Below, one piece after another: positions 1 to 8,608 of a stretch of 53,272 nt of DNA (positions are counted from its first letter, which is position 1; each line of letters opens with the position of its first letter). Below the pieces are notes generated by a model, which saw only the letters and a list, made by a program, of their open reading frames with translations, ran no database searches and was not told where the DNA came from. Source of the stretch: an uncultured Lysobacteraceae bacterium (GTDB taxonomy: Bacteria > Pseudomonadota > Gammaproteobacteria > Xanthomonadales > Xanthomonadaceae); the NCBI GenBank assembly GCA_937897645.1, contig CALCNV010000165.1:1-53272 (forward strand), read 5' to 3'. Both the position numbers and the translations under genes were made by a program.

Positions 1-2
1 TG

Positions 3-314
3 ATGGAACGCATCCAGGCCGAAGTCGATGGCCATCCCATCGTCCTTTTCATGAAAGGCACGCCACAGTTCCCGATGTGCGGGTTTTCCAGCCGTGCGGT
101 GCAGGCGCTGAAGACGGCTGGTGCCGAGCACATCTACACCATCAACGTGCTGGAGGAGCCGGAGATCCGCGCCAACCTGCCGCGTTTTTCCAACTGGCCC
201 AGCTTTCCGCAGCTATTTATCCATGGCGAGCTGATCGGCGGCTGCGACATCACCCTGGAATTGCACGAATCCGGCGAACTGCAGCGCATCGTCTCCGAGG
301 CATTGCCGCAGTGA
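3..314 (+). CDS. grxD: Monothiol glutaredoxin, Grx4/GrxD type (5' end possibly outside window)
   Basis: Small thioredoxin-fold protein with the monothiol active site PMCGFS (Cys26) and the glutathione-binding elements WPSFPQL and GGCDI typical of CGFS glutaredoxins. This family carries and transfers [2Fe-2S] clusters in the cytosol, usually with BolA-type partners. The first visible ATG is at base 3, and the protein starts 'MERIQ', where E. coli Grx4 has a few extra residues, so the true start may lie before the window. It overlaps the next gene by 4 bases (GTGA), which suggests translational coupling. Identity of the family is secure; completeness of the N-terminus is not. Confidence 0.9.
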   Translation: MERIQAEVDGHPIVLFMKGTPQFPMCGFSSRAVQALKTAGAEHIYTINVLEEPEIRANLPRFSNWPSFPQLFIHGELIGGCDITLELHESGELQRIVSEALPQ

Positions 315-1057
315 CCTTGCTGTCCTTGCCCACCCGGCAGCCGGGCGCGCTGGAACAGCGCGTGATCCTGGTCAGTGGCGCACAGGGCGGCCTTGGCAGC
401 GCGGCTGCCGAAGCCTGTGCACGCGCCGGCGCCACCGTGGTGTTGCTGGGACGCAAGCCGCCCAAGTTGAACCGTGTCTACGACGCCTGCGCCAAGCTGG
501 GGCCGGAGCCGCTGCTGTATCCCCTGGACCTGGAAGGCGCATCGCCCGACGACTACGCGGAAATGGCGGATCGCCTGCATCGCGAGCTGGGTCGCCTGGA
601 CGGCGTTCTGCACTGCGCGGCCGAATTCCGCGGCCTGACTCCGCTGGAACATACCGACCCGGCCGCGTTCGCCCGCGCCGTGCACGTCAACCTGACCGCG
701 CCGTGGTGGCTGTCGCAGGCTTGCCTGCCCTTGCTGAAGCAGGCGCAGGACGCCGCGCTGGTGTTTGCGCTGGATGACGTGGCGCGGGTAGGGAAGGCGT
801 ACTGGGGTGGCTACGGCGTGGCCCAGCACGGGCTCGCGGCGCTGGTAGGCATGCTGCATGCGGAGCTGGCCAATTCCAGCGTACGCGTTGCCGCATTGCA
901 GCCAGGACCCATGCGCACGTCGCTGCGGGCCAAGGCCTACGTGGAAGACGAAGACAAGCTGGCGCGCGATCCGTCCGAGTACGCGGGCGCCTGTGTCACC
1001 TTACTGTCACCTGCGGGTGCCGAGCACCGTGGCCAGGTGTGGGAAGTCCGGGCGTGA
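311..1057 (+). CDS. YciK-like short-chain dehydrogenase with altered catalytic residues
   Basis: Rossmann-fold SDR of 248 aa, closest by eye to the YciK family. The GTG at 311 is chosen because it overlaps the glutaredoxin stop as GTGA and places the cofactor loop GAQGGLG near residue 30. The family NAG motif reads CAA and the structural Asn survives in HVNLTAP. The active-site region reads ALDDVARVGKAYWGGYGVAQHG: Tyr168 is kept, but the usual Lys four residues later is Gln172, and the Ser expected 13 residues before Tyr is Asp155. It may therefore bind a nucleotide without classical dehydrogenase activity. Function is unknown; it is co-transcribed with grxD and the marC-like gene. Confidence 0.85.
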   Translation: MTLLSLPTRQPGALEQRVILVSGAQGGLGSAAAEACARAGATVVLLGRKPPKLNRVYDACAKLGPEPLLYPLDLEGASPDDYAEMADRLHRELGRLDGVLHCAAEFRGLTPLEHTDPAAFARAVHVNLTAPWWLSQACLPLLKQAQDAALVFALDDVARVGKAYWGGYGVAQHGLAALVGMLHAELANSSVRVAALQPGPMRTSLRAKAYVEDEDKLARDPSEYAGACVTLLSPAGAEHRGQVWEVRA

Positions 1058-1653
1058 CCATCCTTTCGGCGGCCTTGTTGCTGTTCCTGATCCTGGACCC
1101 GCTGGGCAACATCCCGGTGTTCCTGAGCGTGCTCAAGCCGCTGCCCCCGAAGCGCCAGCGCATCGTGCTGGCACGCGAACTGCTGATCGCGCTGGTGGTG
1201 TTGATGGGCTTCCTGTGGGCTGGCAAGTACGCCCTGGACATGATGCACTTGCGGCAGGAGTCGGTCGCCATCGCCGGCGGCATCGTGCTGTTCCTGATCG
1301 GCATCCGCATGATCTTTCCGCGCCCGGAAGGCTTGATGGGTGAGCTGCCGGGCGGTGAGCCCTTCATCGTGCCGCTTGCCATCCCCCTGGTTGCCGGCCC
1401 GTCCGGCATGGCGGCAGTCATGCTGATGGGCAGCAACGAGCCGAACCGTCTCTGGGACTGGAGCCTGGCCCTCATGATCGCCTGGGGGGCGACCGCCGTG
1501 ATCCTGTTCTCGGCGACCCTGCTCTACAAGTACCTGGGCCGCAGCGCCCTGACCGCACTGGAGCGCCTCATGGGCATGTTGCTGGTGGCTATTTCCGTGC
1601 AAATGGTCCTGGATGGAATAGGCACCTACCTGCAGCTGCAGCCCAACATTTAA
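1054..1653 (+). CDS. MarC family inner-membrane protein (YhgN-like)
   Basis: Polytopic inner-membrane protein of 199 aa with about six hydrophobic segments and the MarC/YhgN hallmarks DPLGNIPVF near the N-terminus, GGIVLFLIGIRMIFP in the middle, and EPFIVPLAIPLVAGPS. Length matches E. coli YhgN (about 197 aa). GTG 1054 is preferred over the upstream in-frame start because it overlaps the SDR stop as GTGA and begins right at the first membrane segment. The molecular function of the family is not established; it was once linked to multiple antibiotic resistance, a link later dropped. Last gene of the three-gene operon. Confidence 0.88.
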   Translation: MTILSAALLLFLILDPLGNIPVFLSVLKPLPPKRQRIVLARELLIALVVLMGFLWAGKYALDMMHLRQESVAIAGGIVLFLIGIRMIFPRPEGLMGELPGGEPFIVPLAIPLVAGPSGMAAVMLMGSNEPNRLWDWSLALMIAWGATAVILFSATLLYKYLGRSALTALERLMGMLLVAISVQMVLDGIGTYLQLQPNI

Positions 1654-1864
1654 GTGCTTCGCCTGTTCATGTTGCAGCGCAAGATTTTGTCACGCCACGG
1701 TCACAAAACCGGCCTATCGTGTTAACCTGTTATTAACCTTCGCAGACACGCAGCGCAGGCCAAGGGAATCCAGTTTGACCCCGCCAGCACCCCCTTCAGG
1801 GGCGCGTGAGCCTGTTTAACCCAGCCTGTCCTGCCAACGCCAATCCCGTACTGAGGCCTACCAA
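1654..1864 (+). promoter_or_regulatory. Upstream region of the Oar-like receptor gene, no ORF
   Basis: A 211-base gap without a plausible gene. It holds an inverted repeat TTTTGT-N12-ACAAAA (1685-1708) that also reads as TGTCA-N6-GGTCA, followed by two TTAACC direct repeats 11 bases apart (1722-1727 and 1733-1738). These could be control sites for the receptor gene at 1865, but I cannot define a convincing -35/-10 pair. GAGG at 1854-1857 is a reasonable ribosome binding site for the ATG at 1865. Confidence 0.3.
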
Positions 1865-4800
1865 ATGAATCAATCCCGTCACCTTCGGATGTCCAAGCTC
1901 GCCCTTGGTCTTGTGGTCGCGCTTGCCGCGGCACCTTCTTTCGCGCAGAGCACCTCGTCCGGTGTTGGCGGCGTGGTCACCGACACCAGCGGCCAGGCTG
2001 TTGCCGGCGCTGAAGTCACCATCACCCACATCGAATCCGGTACGGTCAGCCGTGCAACCACGGATGCCAGCGGCCGCTACAACGCGCGCGGCTTGCGCGT
2101 AGGCGGTCCCTACAGCATTTCGGTGGTCAAGGCGGGTGCGGGCACCGATACGGAAGAAAACATCTACCTGGGCCTGAACCAGATCAGCACGGTCAATGCC
2201 ACGCTGGAAGGTGGGGATGTATCCACGCTTGAGACGGTTACCGCCGTCGGTTTCACCGGTGGCTCGGAAGTCTTCAGTGCCACCAAGATGGGTGCAGGCA
2301 CCAACATCAATCGCCAGACCATCGAGGCCATGCCTTCGATCGGCGGCAACATCCAGGACCTGATGCGCCTTGACCCGCGCGTTGCCTACGTCAACCGCGC
2401 CGAGGGCGGCATCAGCGCCGGCGGCCAGAACCCGCGCTACAACTCGATCCGCATCGACGGCGTTTCCGCCAGCGACACCTTCGGCCTGGAAGGCAACAAC
2501 ATGCCGACGCGCCGCCAGCCGGTGGCCATGGATGCAATCGAAGCCATCAACATCGATCTGGCCAGCTATGACGTCACCATCACCGGTGCGACCGGCGCAG
2601 TGGTTGACGCGGTGACCAAATCAGGTACCAACGAGTTCCACGGCTCGCTGTACGGCACCTACCGCGATGGCGACTGGTTCGGCGACAACCCGAACGGCAC
2701 GCCGTTCAATGGCTTCAACAAGGAAGAAACCTACGGCGCCACCTTTGGCGGCCCGTTGATCAAGGACAAGCTGTTCTTCTTCGCCAATTACGAAAAGTAC
2801 ACGCAGTCGGCCCCGGGCGCCGATATCGCCGGCAGTGCACTTGGCAAAGCCAATGCAATCATCACCGATGCGGATATCGCGCGTGCCCAGCAGATTGCAC
2901 AGAGCTTCGGCATCGATGCCGGCACGCTCGACAGCTCGGGCGACACCGATCTCGAGGAATACGCACTCAAGATCGACTGGAACATCACCGACAACCACCG
3001 CGCCAGCTTCCGCTACAGCAACCTGGAGCAGAGCAAGCTGCGCGTCAACGGCATCAACAGCTCGCAGGTGTCCCTGAGCTCGTACTGGTACCAGCACGTG
3101 AAGTCGGTCGAAAGCTATGTCGGCCAGCTCTTCAGTGACTGGACCGACAATTTCTCCACCGAGTTCAAGGCCTCATACCGCGACTATTCCGCTGTGCGTG
3201 AGACCCCGACCACGGCACCCAGCGTTCGCATCTATTTCGGCGGCACCGAGGCCTCCCCGAGTGGCGACTCGCTGTTCCTGGGCACGGAAGTCAATTCGCA
3301 CTACAACGAGCTGTTCACCGAGACGTGGAACATGTTCGGTGCCGGCACGCTTACCCTTGCCGACCACGACATCAAGTTCGGCGTCGATTACAGCACGAAC
3401 GACGTCTACAACCTCTACGGCCCGCAGCTGTTCGGCGTGTACGAATTCTTTGGCCTCGACAACTTTGAAGATGGCCGCTGGACGACCTACAACCTGCGCA
3501 CCCCGCAGCCGGGCGCGTCGATTGACTCGGTTGCCGGTGCCTTCAAGTACAAGTCCACTGGCTTGTTCATCCAGGACCAGTGGTTCGTCAACAACAACCT
3601 GACCTTGACCTACGGCGTGCGTGCGGACAAGCCGGACGTGAACGTCAATCCCCAGTACAACGCGGGTGCGGAAACCGCATTCGGCTACGACAACAGCCAG
3701 GTGCTGGGTGGCGACTGGTTGATCCAGCCGCGCTTCGGTTTCAACTACACGTTTGACAGCGATCGTCCGACCCAATTGCGTGGTGGTATCGGCCTGTTCC
3801 AGGGTGAGTCCCCGCAGGTGTGGCTGAGTAACGCCTATAACACCACCGGCCTCAACTACATCCAGTACTCGCAGCGATTGACATCAGCCGAAAACTGGGA
3901 AGACCTGCCGTTCAGTGGCGATGGCTTCAACCAGCCGGTTCCGACCAACCCCACAGCGGCGCTGCAGAACGTCAACTTCATCAATCCCGATTTCGAGCAG
4001 CCGTCGGTGTGGAAGGCCAACCTGGCCATCGAGCACGAACTGCCGTGGTACGGAATTGTCGGTTCTGCGGAATTGTTGTTGAGCAAGGTCAACAATGCCT
4101 TGTTCTATCGCAATCTCAACCTGGGCGCGCCTACGCTTCAAGGTCAGGACGGGCGCGACATTTTCTTCGGTGCGGCGGGCCTGAATCGCCCGTGGAGCTC
4201 TGGCAACAACCGCTTCAACCGCAACCGCAGCTTCGATTCCGTGCTGCTGCTTGACAACACCAACGAAGGCGAGACCCAGCAGTTCACCGTGGGCCTGACC
4301 AAGCCTTGGACACTGGACAGCGACTGGTCCTGGAGCCTGAACTACACCTACACCAATGCTACGGAAGTGAGTGGCTTGACCAGCTCGACTGCCACTTCGG
4401 GCTGGAACTACAACTACCTCTTCAATGCCAACGAAGAAGTCGCTTCGCGGTCGCGTTACGAGATCAAGGACCGCTTCCTGGGTACCTTGAACTGGAAGCA
4501 CAATTTCTTCGGCGACAACAAGACCGAGATCGGACTTGTTTACGAAGGCCGCACGGGTCGTCCCTTCAGCTATGTGTACTTCAACGACGTGAATGGCGAC
4601 AACCGCTCGGCTAACGACCTGTTCTACGTGCCAAGCGGCCCGGGTGACGTGCTGTTCGGTACCCTCAGCAGCGGCGGCGTGTTCACCGCCAATCCGGCAA
4701 TGGAAACGGCATTCTTCGACTGGCTGGGTGACAATCCCGACCTGAATCGTTTCCGTGGCAGCACGGTTCCGCAGAATTCCGGTCGCGCAGCGTGGGTCAA

Positions 4801-5098
4801 TACGTTCGACGTGCGCCTCAGCCAGGAACTGCCGGGCTTCTTCAAGGGGCACAAGTCCGAAATCACCCTGGACATCCAGAACGTCGGCAACCTGCTGAAC
4901 AGCGATTGGGGCCAGATCTACGATTACGGCTTTTTCGCCACCCAGCGCGTCGCGTCTGCAACGGGTATCTACAACGGCAAGTACGTGTACAACTTCACGA
5001 ATCCTGATGCACCTACCGTGGCCAACTCCGATGCCGACGGCTTCAACGTCGGCGTGTCGCAGTGGTCCGTCCAGCTGGGATTCAAGTACAAGTTCTGA
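1865..5098 (+). CDS. Oar-like TonB-dependent outer-membrane receptor
   Basis: Protein of 1077 aa. A signal peptide (cleavage near SFAQ-ST, residues 1-28) is followed by a carboxypeptidase-regulatory-like beta-sandwich (about 30-115: GGVVTDTSGQAVAGAEVTI...DASGRYNARGL). Then come a plug domain (about 125-260, with NSIRIDGVSASDTFGLEGN) and a long beta-barrel ending in the aromatic terminus KYKF. This order (CarboxypepD_reg, plug, barrel of over 1000 aa) is typical of Oar/Omp proteins of Lysobacteraceae and myxobacteria. The substrate is not predictable; relatives are implicated in uptake of large or proteinaceous ligands. Monocistronic: a 211-base leader before it and a strong terminator after it. 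Confidence 0.92.
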   Translation: MNQSRHLRMSKLALGLVVALAAAPSFAQSTSSGVGGVVTDTSGQAVAGAEVTITHIESGTVSRATTDASGRYNARGLRVGGPYSISVVKAGAGTDTEENIYLGLNQISTVNATLEGGDVSTLETVTAVGFTGGSEVFSATKMGAGTNINRQTIEAMPSIGGNIQDLMRLDPRVAYVNRAEGGISAGGQNPRYNSIRIDGVSASDTFGLEGNNMPTRRQPVAMDAIEAINIDLASYDVTITGATGAVVDAVTKSGTNEFHGSLYGTYRDGDWFGDNPNGTPFNGFNKEETYGATFGGPLIKDKLFFFANYEKYTQSAPGADIAGSALGKANAIITDADIARAQQIAQSFGIDAGTLDSSGDTDLEEYALKIDWNITDNHRASFRYSNLEQSKLRVNGINSSQVSLSSYWYQHVKSVESYVGQLFSDWTDNFSTEFKASYRDYSAVRETPTTAPSVRIYFGGTEASPSGDSLFLGTEVNSHYNELFTETWNMFGAGTLTLADHDIKFGVDYSTNDVYNLYGPQLFGVYEFFGLDNFEDGRWTTYNLRTPQPGASIDSVAGAFKYKSTGLFIQDQWFVNNNLTLTYGVRADKPDVNVNPQYNAGAETAFGYDNSQVLGGDWLIQPRFGFNYTFDSDRPTQLRGGIGLFQGESPQVWLSNAYNTTGLNYIQYSQRLTSAENWEDLPFSGDGFNQPVPTNPTAALQNVNFINPDFEQPSVWKANLAIEHELPWYGIVGSAELLLSKVNNALFYRNLNLGAPTLQGQDGRDIFFGAAGLNRPWSSGNNRFNRNRSFDSVLLLDNTNEGETQQFTVGLTKPWTLDSDWSWSLNYTYTNATEVSGLTSSTATSGWNYNYLFNANEEVASRSRYEIKDRFLGTLNWKHNFFGDNKTEIGLVYEGRTGRPFSYVYFNDVNGDNRSANDLFYVPSGPGDVLFGTLSSGGVFTANPAMETAFFDWLGDNPDLNRFRGSTVPQNSGRAAWVNTFDVRLSQELPGFFKGHKSEITLDIQNVGNLLNSDWGQIYDYGFFATQRVASATGIYNGKYVYNFTNPDAPTVANSDADGFNVGVSQWSVQLGFKYKF

Positions 5099-5122
5099 TC
5101 CCGGCATCAGGATAGAGCCAAG

Positions 5123-5152
5123 AAAACGGCCGGGGAAACCCGGCCGTTTTTT
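5123..5152 (+). terminator. Rho-independent terminator of the Oar-like gene
   Basis: Stem ACGGCCGGG / CCCGGCCGT (5126-5134 with 5139-5147), tetraloop GAAA, flanked by AAA on the left and closed by a run of six T (5147-5152). Lies 25 bases after the receptor stop codon. The flanking A run makes it potentially bidirectional. Confidence 0.9.
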
Positions 5153-5222
5153 GTTGCGTGATTCATTTGCAAGCCCGACTGCGCTACAGTCCCGCTCCGA
5201 TCGAGACAAAGTGGATACCACC

Positions 5223-6605
5223 ATGAGCGAAACGGCATCGAGGGCGTTGCCGGTGCAGGACGCGCGGATCTACCCCCGCGGCGGACTGGACGTACTTTCA
5301 CGCGTCGAAGTGGCGCGCTTGCGCGATGCCTCCAGCGGCGGCATGCACGAACTGTTGCGCCGCTGCGCGCTGGCAGTGTTGACCAGCGGCAGCGCCTCGG
5401 ATGATCCCCGCGCCGCGCGCGATCTCTATTCCGATTTCGACATACAGGTGCTGCAGCAGGATCGCGGCATCCGCATCGACCTGATCAACGCGCCTGCGAT
5501 GGCGTTCGTGGATGGCGAAATCATCCGCGGCGTGGCCGAACTGCTGTTCGCCGTGGTCCGCGACCTGGCCTACACCGCCATCGAACTTGGTCCGGAGTAT
5601 GCGGACCAGCTTGAATCTTCCGCGGGCATCACCAACGCCGTGTTCGGCCTGCTGCGCAACGCGCGCATCCTCAAGCCCGCCGACCCGAACCTTGTAGTGT
5701 GCTGGGGCGGCCATTCCATTTCGCGCGACGAATACCTCTACACCAAGCAGGTGGGTTACGAGCTGGGCCTGCGCGGCCTGGACATCTGCACAGGCTGCGG
5801 GCCGGGCGCAATGAAGGGGCCGATGAAGGGCGCCACCATCGCCCACGCCAAGCAGCGTCGCCGCACCACGCGTTACATAGGCATCACCGAGCCTGGCATC
5901 ATCGCGGCCGAATCGCCGAACCCCATCGTCAACCACTTGGTGATCATGCCGGACATCGAGAAGCGCCTCGAGGCGTTCGTGCGTGTGGGCCACGGCATCC
6001 TGGTGTTTCCGGGTGGCGTGGGCACGGCGGAAGAAATCCTCTACCTGCTCGGCATCCTGCTGCGCGAAGAAAATGCAGGCCTGCCGTTCCCGCTCATCCT
6101 GACCGGGCCCACGATCGCCGCCCCTTATTTCGAACAGATCGACAAGTTCATCCGCCTGACCCTTGGCGATGCGGCGGCGGCGCGCTACGAAATCATCGTC
6201 GGCGATCCGGTGGCGGTGGCAAAGAAAATGACGGCCGGCATCAAGAAAGTGCGCGAATACCGCATCGCGCAAAAGGACTCGTTCTTCTTCAACTGGGCCA
6301 TCGACGTGCCGCTGGAATACCAGCAGCCCTTCGTGCCGTCGCACGAGGCAATGGCCGCGCTTGACCTCCATCACGGCCGACCGGCTCACGCGCTGGCAGC
6401 GGATTTAAGGCGCGCGTTCTCGGGCATCGTTGCTGGCAACGTCAAGGAAGATGGCATGCGCAGGATCGAGGAGTTCGGCCCATTCGAGATCCACGGCGAT
6501 CCCGACATGATGCAGGCGCTGGACGCCTTGCTGCGTGCGTTCGTCGAGCAGCGGCGCATGAAGATCGCGGGTGAATACCGCCCGTGTTACCGGGTGCTTG
6601 CCTAG
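5223..6605 (+). CDS. ppnN: Pyrimidine/purine nucleotide 5'-monophosphate nucleosidase (PpnN/YgdH)
   Basis: LOG-family protein of 460 aa (E. coli PpnN is 454 aa) that hydrolyses nucleoside 5'-monophosphates to free base and ribose 5-phosphate; the E. coli enzyme is a (p)ppGpp target. The signature PGGVGTAEE spans residues 263-271 and the GCGPGAMKGPMKGA nucleotide-binding stretch precedes it. Extended N- and C-terminal regions separate PpnN from the short LOG enzymes. ATG 5223 is chosen over in-frame upstream codons because those run back into the preceding gene and terminator. Cytosolic, apparently a single-gene unit. Confidence 0.92.
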   Translation: MSETASRALPVQDARIYPRGGLDVLSRVEVARLRDASSGGMHELLRRCALAVLTSGSASDDPRAARDLYSDFDIQVLQQDRGIRIDLINAPAMAFVDGEIIRGVAELLFAVVRDLAYTAIELGPEYADQLESSAGITNAVFGLLRNARILKPADPNLVVCWGGHSISRDEYLYTKQVGYELGLRGLDICTGCGPGAMKGPMKGATIAHAKQRRRTTRYIGITEPGIIAAESPNPIVNHLVIMPDIEKRLEAFVRVGHGILVFPGGVGTAEEILYLLGILLREENAGLPFPLILTGPTIAAPYFEQIDKFIRLTLGDAAAARYEIIVGDPVAVAKKMTAGIKKVREYRIAQKDSFFFNWAIDVPLEYQQPFVPSHEAMAALDLHHGRPAHALAADLRRAFSGIVAGNVKEDGMRRIEEFGPFEIHGDPDMMQALDALLRAFVEQRRMKIAGEYRPCYRVLA

Positions 6606-6672
6606 GCACAGCGGCCCATGATGGAAGGTAGCGTGCGCCATGCGCACGCCTCCAACATGCCGGCACCTGTGT

Positions 6673-6744
6673 GACTGTGGGAGCGGCTTCAGCCGCGACG
6701 GGCCTTGCCGGAAGCGCGTGGCGGCTGAAGCCGCTCCCACAGTC
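6673..6744. repeat. Paired REP-type palindromes (24-base perfect inverted repeat)
   Basis: Arms 6673-6696 and 6721-6744 are perfect reverse complements, separated by 24 bases. Each arm contains its own palindrome GCGGCT-TC-AGCCGC preceded by GTGGGA. The GTGGGAGCGGCTTCAGCCGC core is the style of REP/BIME elements common in intergenic DNA of Lysobacteraceae and pseudomonads. It sits between convergent ppnN and the kinase gene, where it can also serve as a strong transcript-end hairpin. The rest of 6606-6830 shows no gene. Confidence 0.9.
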
Positions 6745-6830
6745 ATGGTTCGTATCAATCAAGGTGCCACGCTCGCGCGCATGACTCACGCTGCCTTCAA
6801 TGGCCGCGTGCGTCTCAGGGGGCTGCAAAC

Positions 6831-7892
6831 CTATTTCACAAGTGGCAACACGATGGTCGCGGTGTAAACGCCGTCGGTGCTCGAAGTTTCCACGCGCCCC
6901 TTGCCCTGCGTGAGCGCCTCGATGCGCGCACGCACCGAACTCAGGCCGACCTGGTGGCCCGTGGTACTGCGCGTCGGATCCGCCGGCAGCGGGTTTCGCA
7001 CCGTGATGCGTACTGCATCGGCTTCGGACAGCACCGTGATGGCCAGCGTACCGCCTTCGGCGGAGGGCTCCACGCCATGCCTGATTGCGTTCTCAACCAG
7101 TGGCTGCAGCGACAGGGTAGGGGTGGCCACGTCTGGAATGATCTCCGGCAGCAGCCATTCCACATGCAGGCGCTTGCCGAAGCGCAGGGATTCGATCTCG
7201 AGGTAACGGCGCGTCAACGCCAGCTCGTCTTCCAGGGGAATTTCCCTTGGGCCAGCCAGCGCCGCACGAAACAAATCGGCGAGATCCAGTAGCAGCTGTT
7301 CGGCATCCGCAGGCCGCTGGTGCACCAGCGCCGCACCGGTATTGAGCGTGTTGAACAGGAAGTGCGGGCGTATGCGCGCTTGCAGGGCTTCGAGTTCCGA
7401 TTGCATCGCGCGGACTGCGAGTTGCCGTGCGCGCCAGTGGTTCAGGAAGGCAGCCAACCCCAACATGCCAACGGTGAGCGCGATACCCGAAAGCCGCAGT
7501 AGCAGCGATTGCCAGCCACCTTGGGTCATGGACCAAAGATCGCGAAGGAGCAGCCATGCAAGGCCAGTCACCAGCCAAGTACATATCAACAACAACCCCA
7601 ATGCTACATACGCAACAAACTGCGGGCGCAGCGGGTTCAATGGTCTACGCAGCAGGTAAAGTCCTGCAAGAGTAAGTAGCGAAATCCATTGGATAGCCAT
7701 CGAGGTCAGGGCGAAGTGTATCCAGCCATCACCTTGACTGCGTGGGGCCAGCGCCAGGACTACCGCCACGCCTTCGCCTGCAAGCACCACCCACATGAGC
7801 ACCTTGGCCTGCCACAAGGCATCCAGGGGTGTCGAACTGGTCGGGTGGCTGGGTGGCATGGGTCCGAGGCGGTGATCCGATCCAAACCGCAT
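6831..7892 (-). CDS. LytS/AlgZ (FimS)-type sensor histidine kinase
   Basis: 353 aa; the N-terminal half carries about four transmembrane helices (residues 30-165). It is followed by a His_kinase domain with RIRPHFLFNTLN (His177), an N-box LQPLVENAIRHG and a GHQVGLSSVRARIEAL G-box. This is the unorthodox LytS/YehU/AlgZ kinase class, not a classical HisKA kinase. It is divergent from the minor pilin operon; in Pseudomonas aeruginosa FimS/AlgZ with AlgR controls that same operon. No LytTR response regulator is in the window, so the partner must be elsewhere. ATG 7892 is used; an in-frame ATG at 7859 is an alternative. Confidence 0.87.
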   Translation of the reverse strand: MRFGSDHRLGPMPPSHPTSSTPLDALWQAKVLMWVVLAGEGVAVVLALAPRSQGDGWIHFALTSMAIQWISLLTLAGLYLLRRPLNPLRPQFVAYVALGLLLICTWLVTGLAWLLLRDLWSMTQGGWQSLLLRLSGIALTVGMLGLAAFLNHWRARQLAVRAMQSELEALQARIRPHFLFNTLNTGAALVHQRPADAEQLLLDLADLFRAALAGPREIPLEDELALTRRYLEIESLRFGKRLHVEWLLPEIIPDVATPTLSLQPLVENAIRHGVEPSAEGGTLAITVLSEADAVRITVRNPLPADPTRSTTGHQVGLSSVRARIEALTQGKGRVETSSTDGVYTATIVLPLVK

Positions 7893-7950
7893 AATGCCCT
7901 GCCACTGGGTGTGAAAGACAGCTCACGAACCGCCCGAGGGGGCTACTTGG

Positions 7951-7959
7951 CCGTCTGTC
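7951..7959 (+). promoter_or_regulatory. Possible AlgR-like box upstream of the minor pilin operon
   Basis: CCGTCTGTC in the 134-base divergent gap (7893-8026) differs by one base from the CCGTTTGTC form of the P. aeruginosa AlgR site as I recall it. It lies 68 bases before fimT. A nine-base match is weak on its own; the neighbouring AlgZ-like kinase and pilin operon make it worth noting. No convincing sigma-70 promoter was located in the gap. Confidence 0.25.
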
Positions 7960-8026
7960 GGGCTTGATCTAGCGCTTTGCGGTTGGGCAGCTTAGGGTGC
8001 TGGACAGTTAACTTGGGGAGGCTGAC

Positions 8027-8584
8027 ATGCTGGGTGGCAACAATGTATCCGCACGTGCAACTGGGTGGTCGCCGACCCCGCAGTCGGGTGGTTTCACATT
8101 GATTGAGCTGATGGTCACCGTGTCAGTCCTGGCCGTCCTATTGGCATTGGCTTGGCCTTCGTTTACCGCTGTCATCAACAACAACCGATTGGCGGCGCAA
8201 TCCAACGAGTTGGTTGCAAGCCTGCAGTTGGCAAACAGTGAAGCGGTGCGTCGAAACGCACGCATCACGGTATGCCCGAGTACGGACGGTGCGACCTGCG
8301 CAGGAGCCGGCCCTTGGACGGGTTGGGTCACGATCATCGCAAGCAACAACGAGGTCTTGCGCAGCGCTACGGCCAAGGCGCCTGTTCAGGTCACCAGCGA
8401 CGTAGACAGCGTTACCTACCGCGGGGATGGACTCGCACGCGATGCGGCGGGGGCCCTCCTGGTTGCGAATTTCACCGTCTGCATTCCCACCGGGCAGCCT
8501 GCCGAGAACCAGAGGGTCGTTGGCGTGGTGTCCGGGTCAAGAATTTCCACCACTCCCGTCAATGGCGCGGGCGCATGCCCATGA
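8027..8584 (+). CDS. fimT: Minor pilin FimT/FimU (GspH family)
   Basis: 185 aa. The prepilin-peptidase site is GG-FTLIELMVTVSVLAVLLALAW: cleavage after Gly22 with Glu at +5, then a single hydrophobic alpha-helix, then a GspH-type globular domain containing C-terminal cysteines. Leader of about 22 residues is longer than in major pilins. GGGGAGG seven bases before ATG 8027 fixes the start. First gene of fimT-pilV-pilW-pilX-pilY1-pilE, whose products prime assembly and form the tip of the type IV pilus. Confidence 0.9.
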   Translation: MLGGNNVSARATGWSPTPQSGGFTLIELMVTVSVLAVLLALAWPSFTAVINNNRLAAQSNELVASLQLANSEAVRRNARITVCPSTDGATCAGAGPWTGWVTIIASNNEVLRSATAKAPVQVTSDVDSVTYRGDGLARDAAGALLVANFTVCIPTGQPAENQRVVGVVSGSRISTTPVNGAGACP

Positions 8585-8608
8585 TTATTCGAATTCGAGG
8601 ATGAAATA

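Noticed and set aside
3884..5224. Long minus-strand ORF (446 codons) opposite the Oar-like gene
   Set aside because: Mirror frame of a well-supported TBDR gene in GC-rich DNA; the translation shows no domain, start signal or sensible composition.
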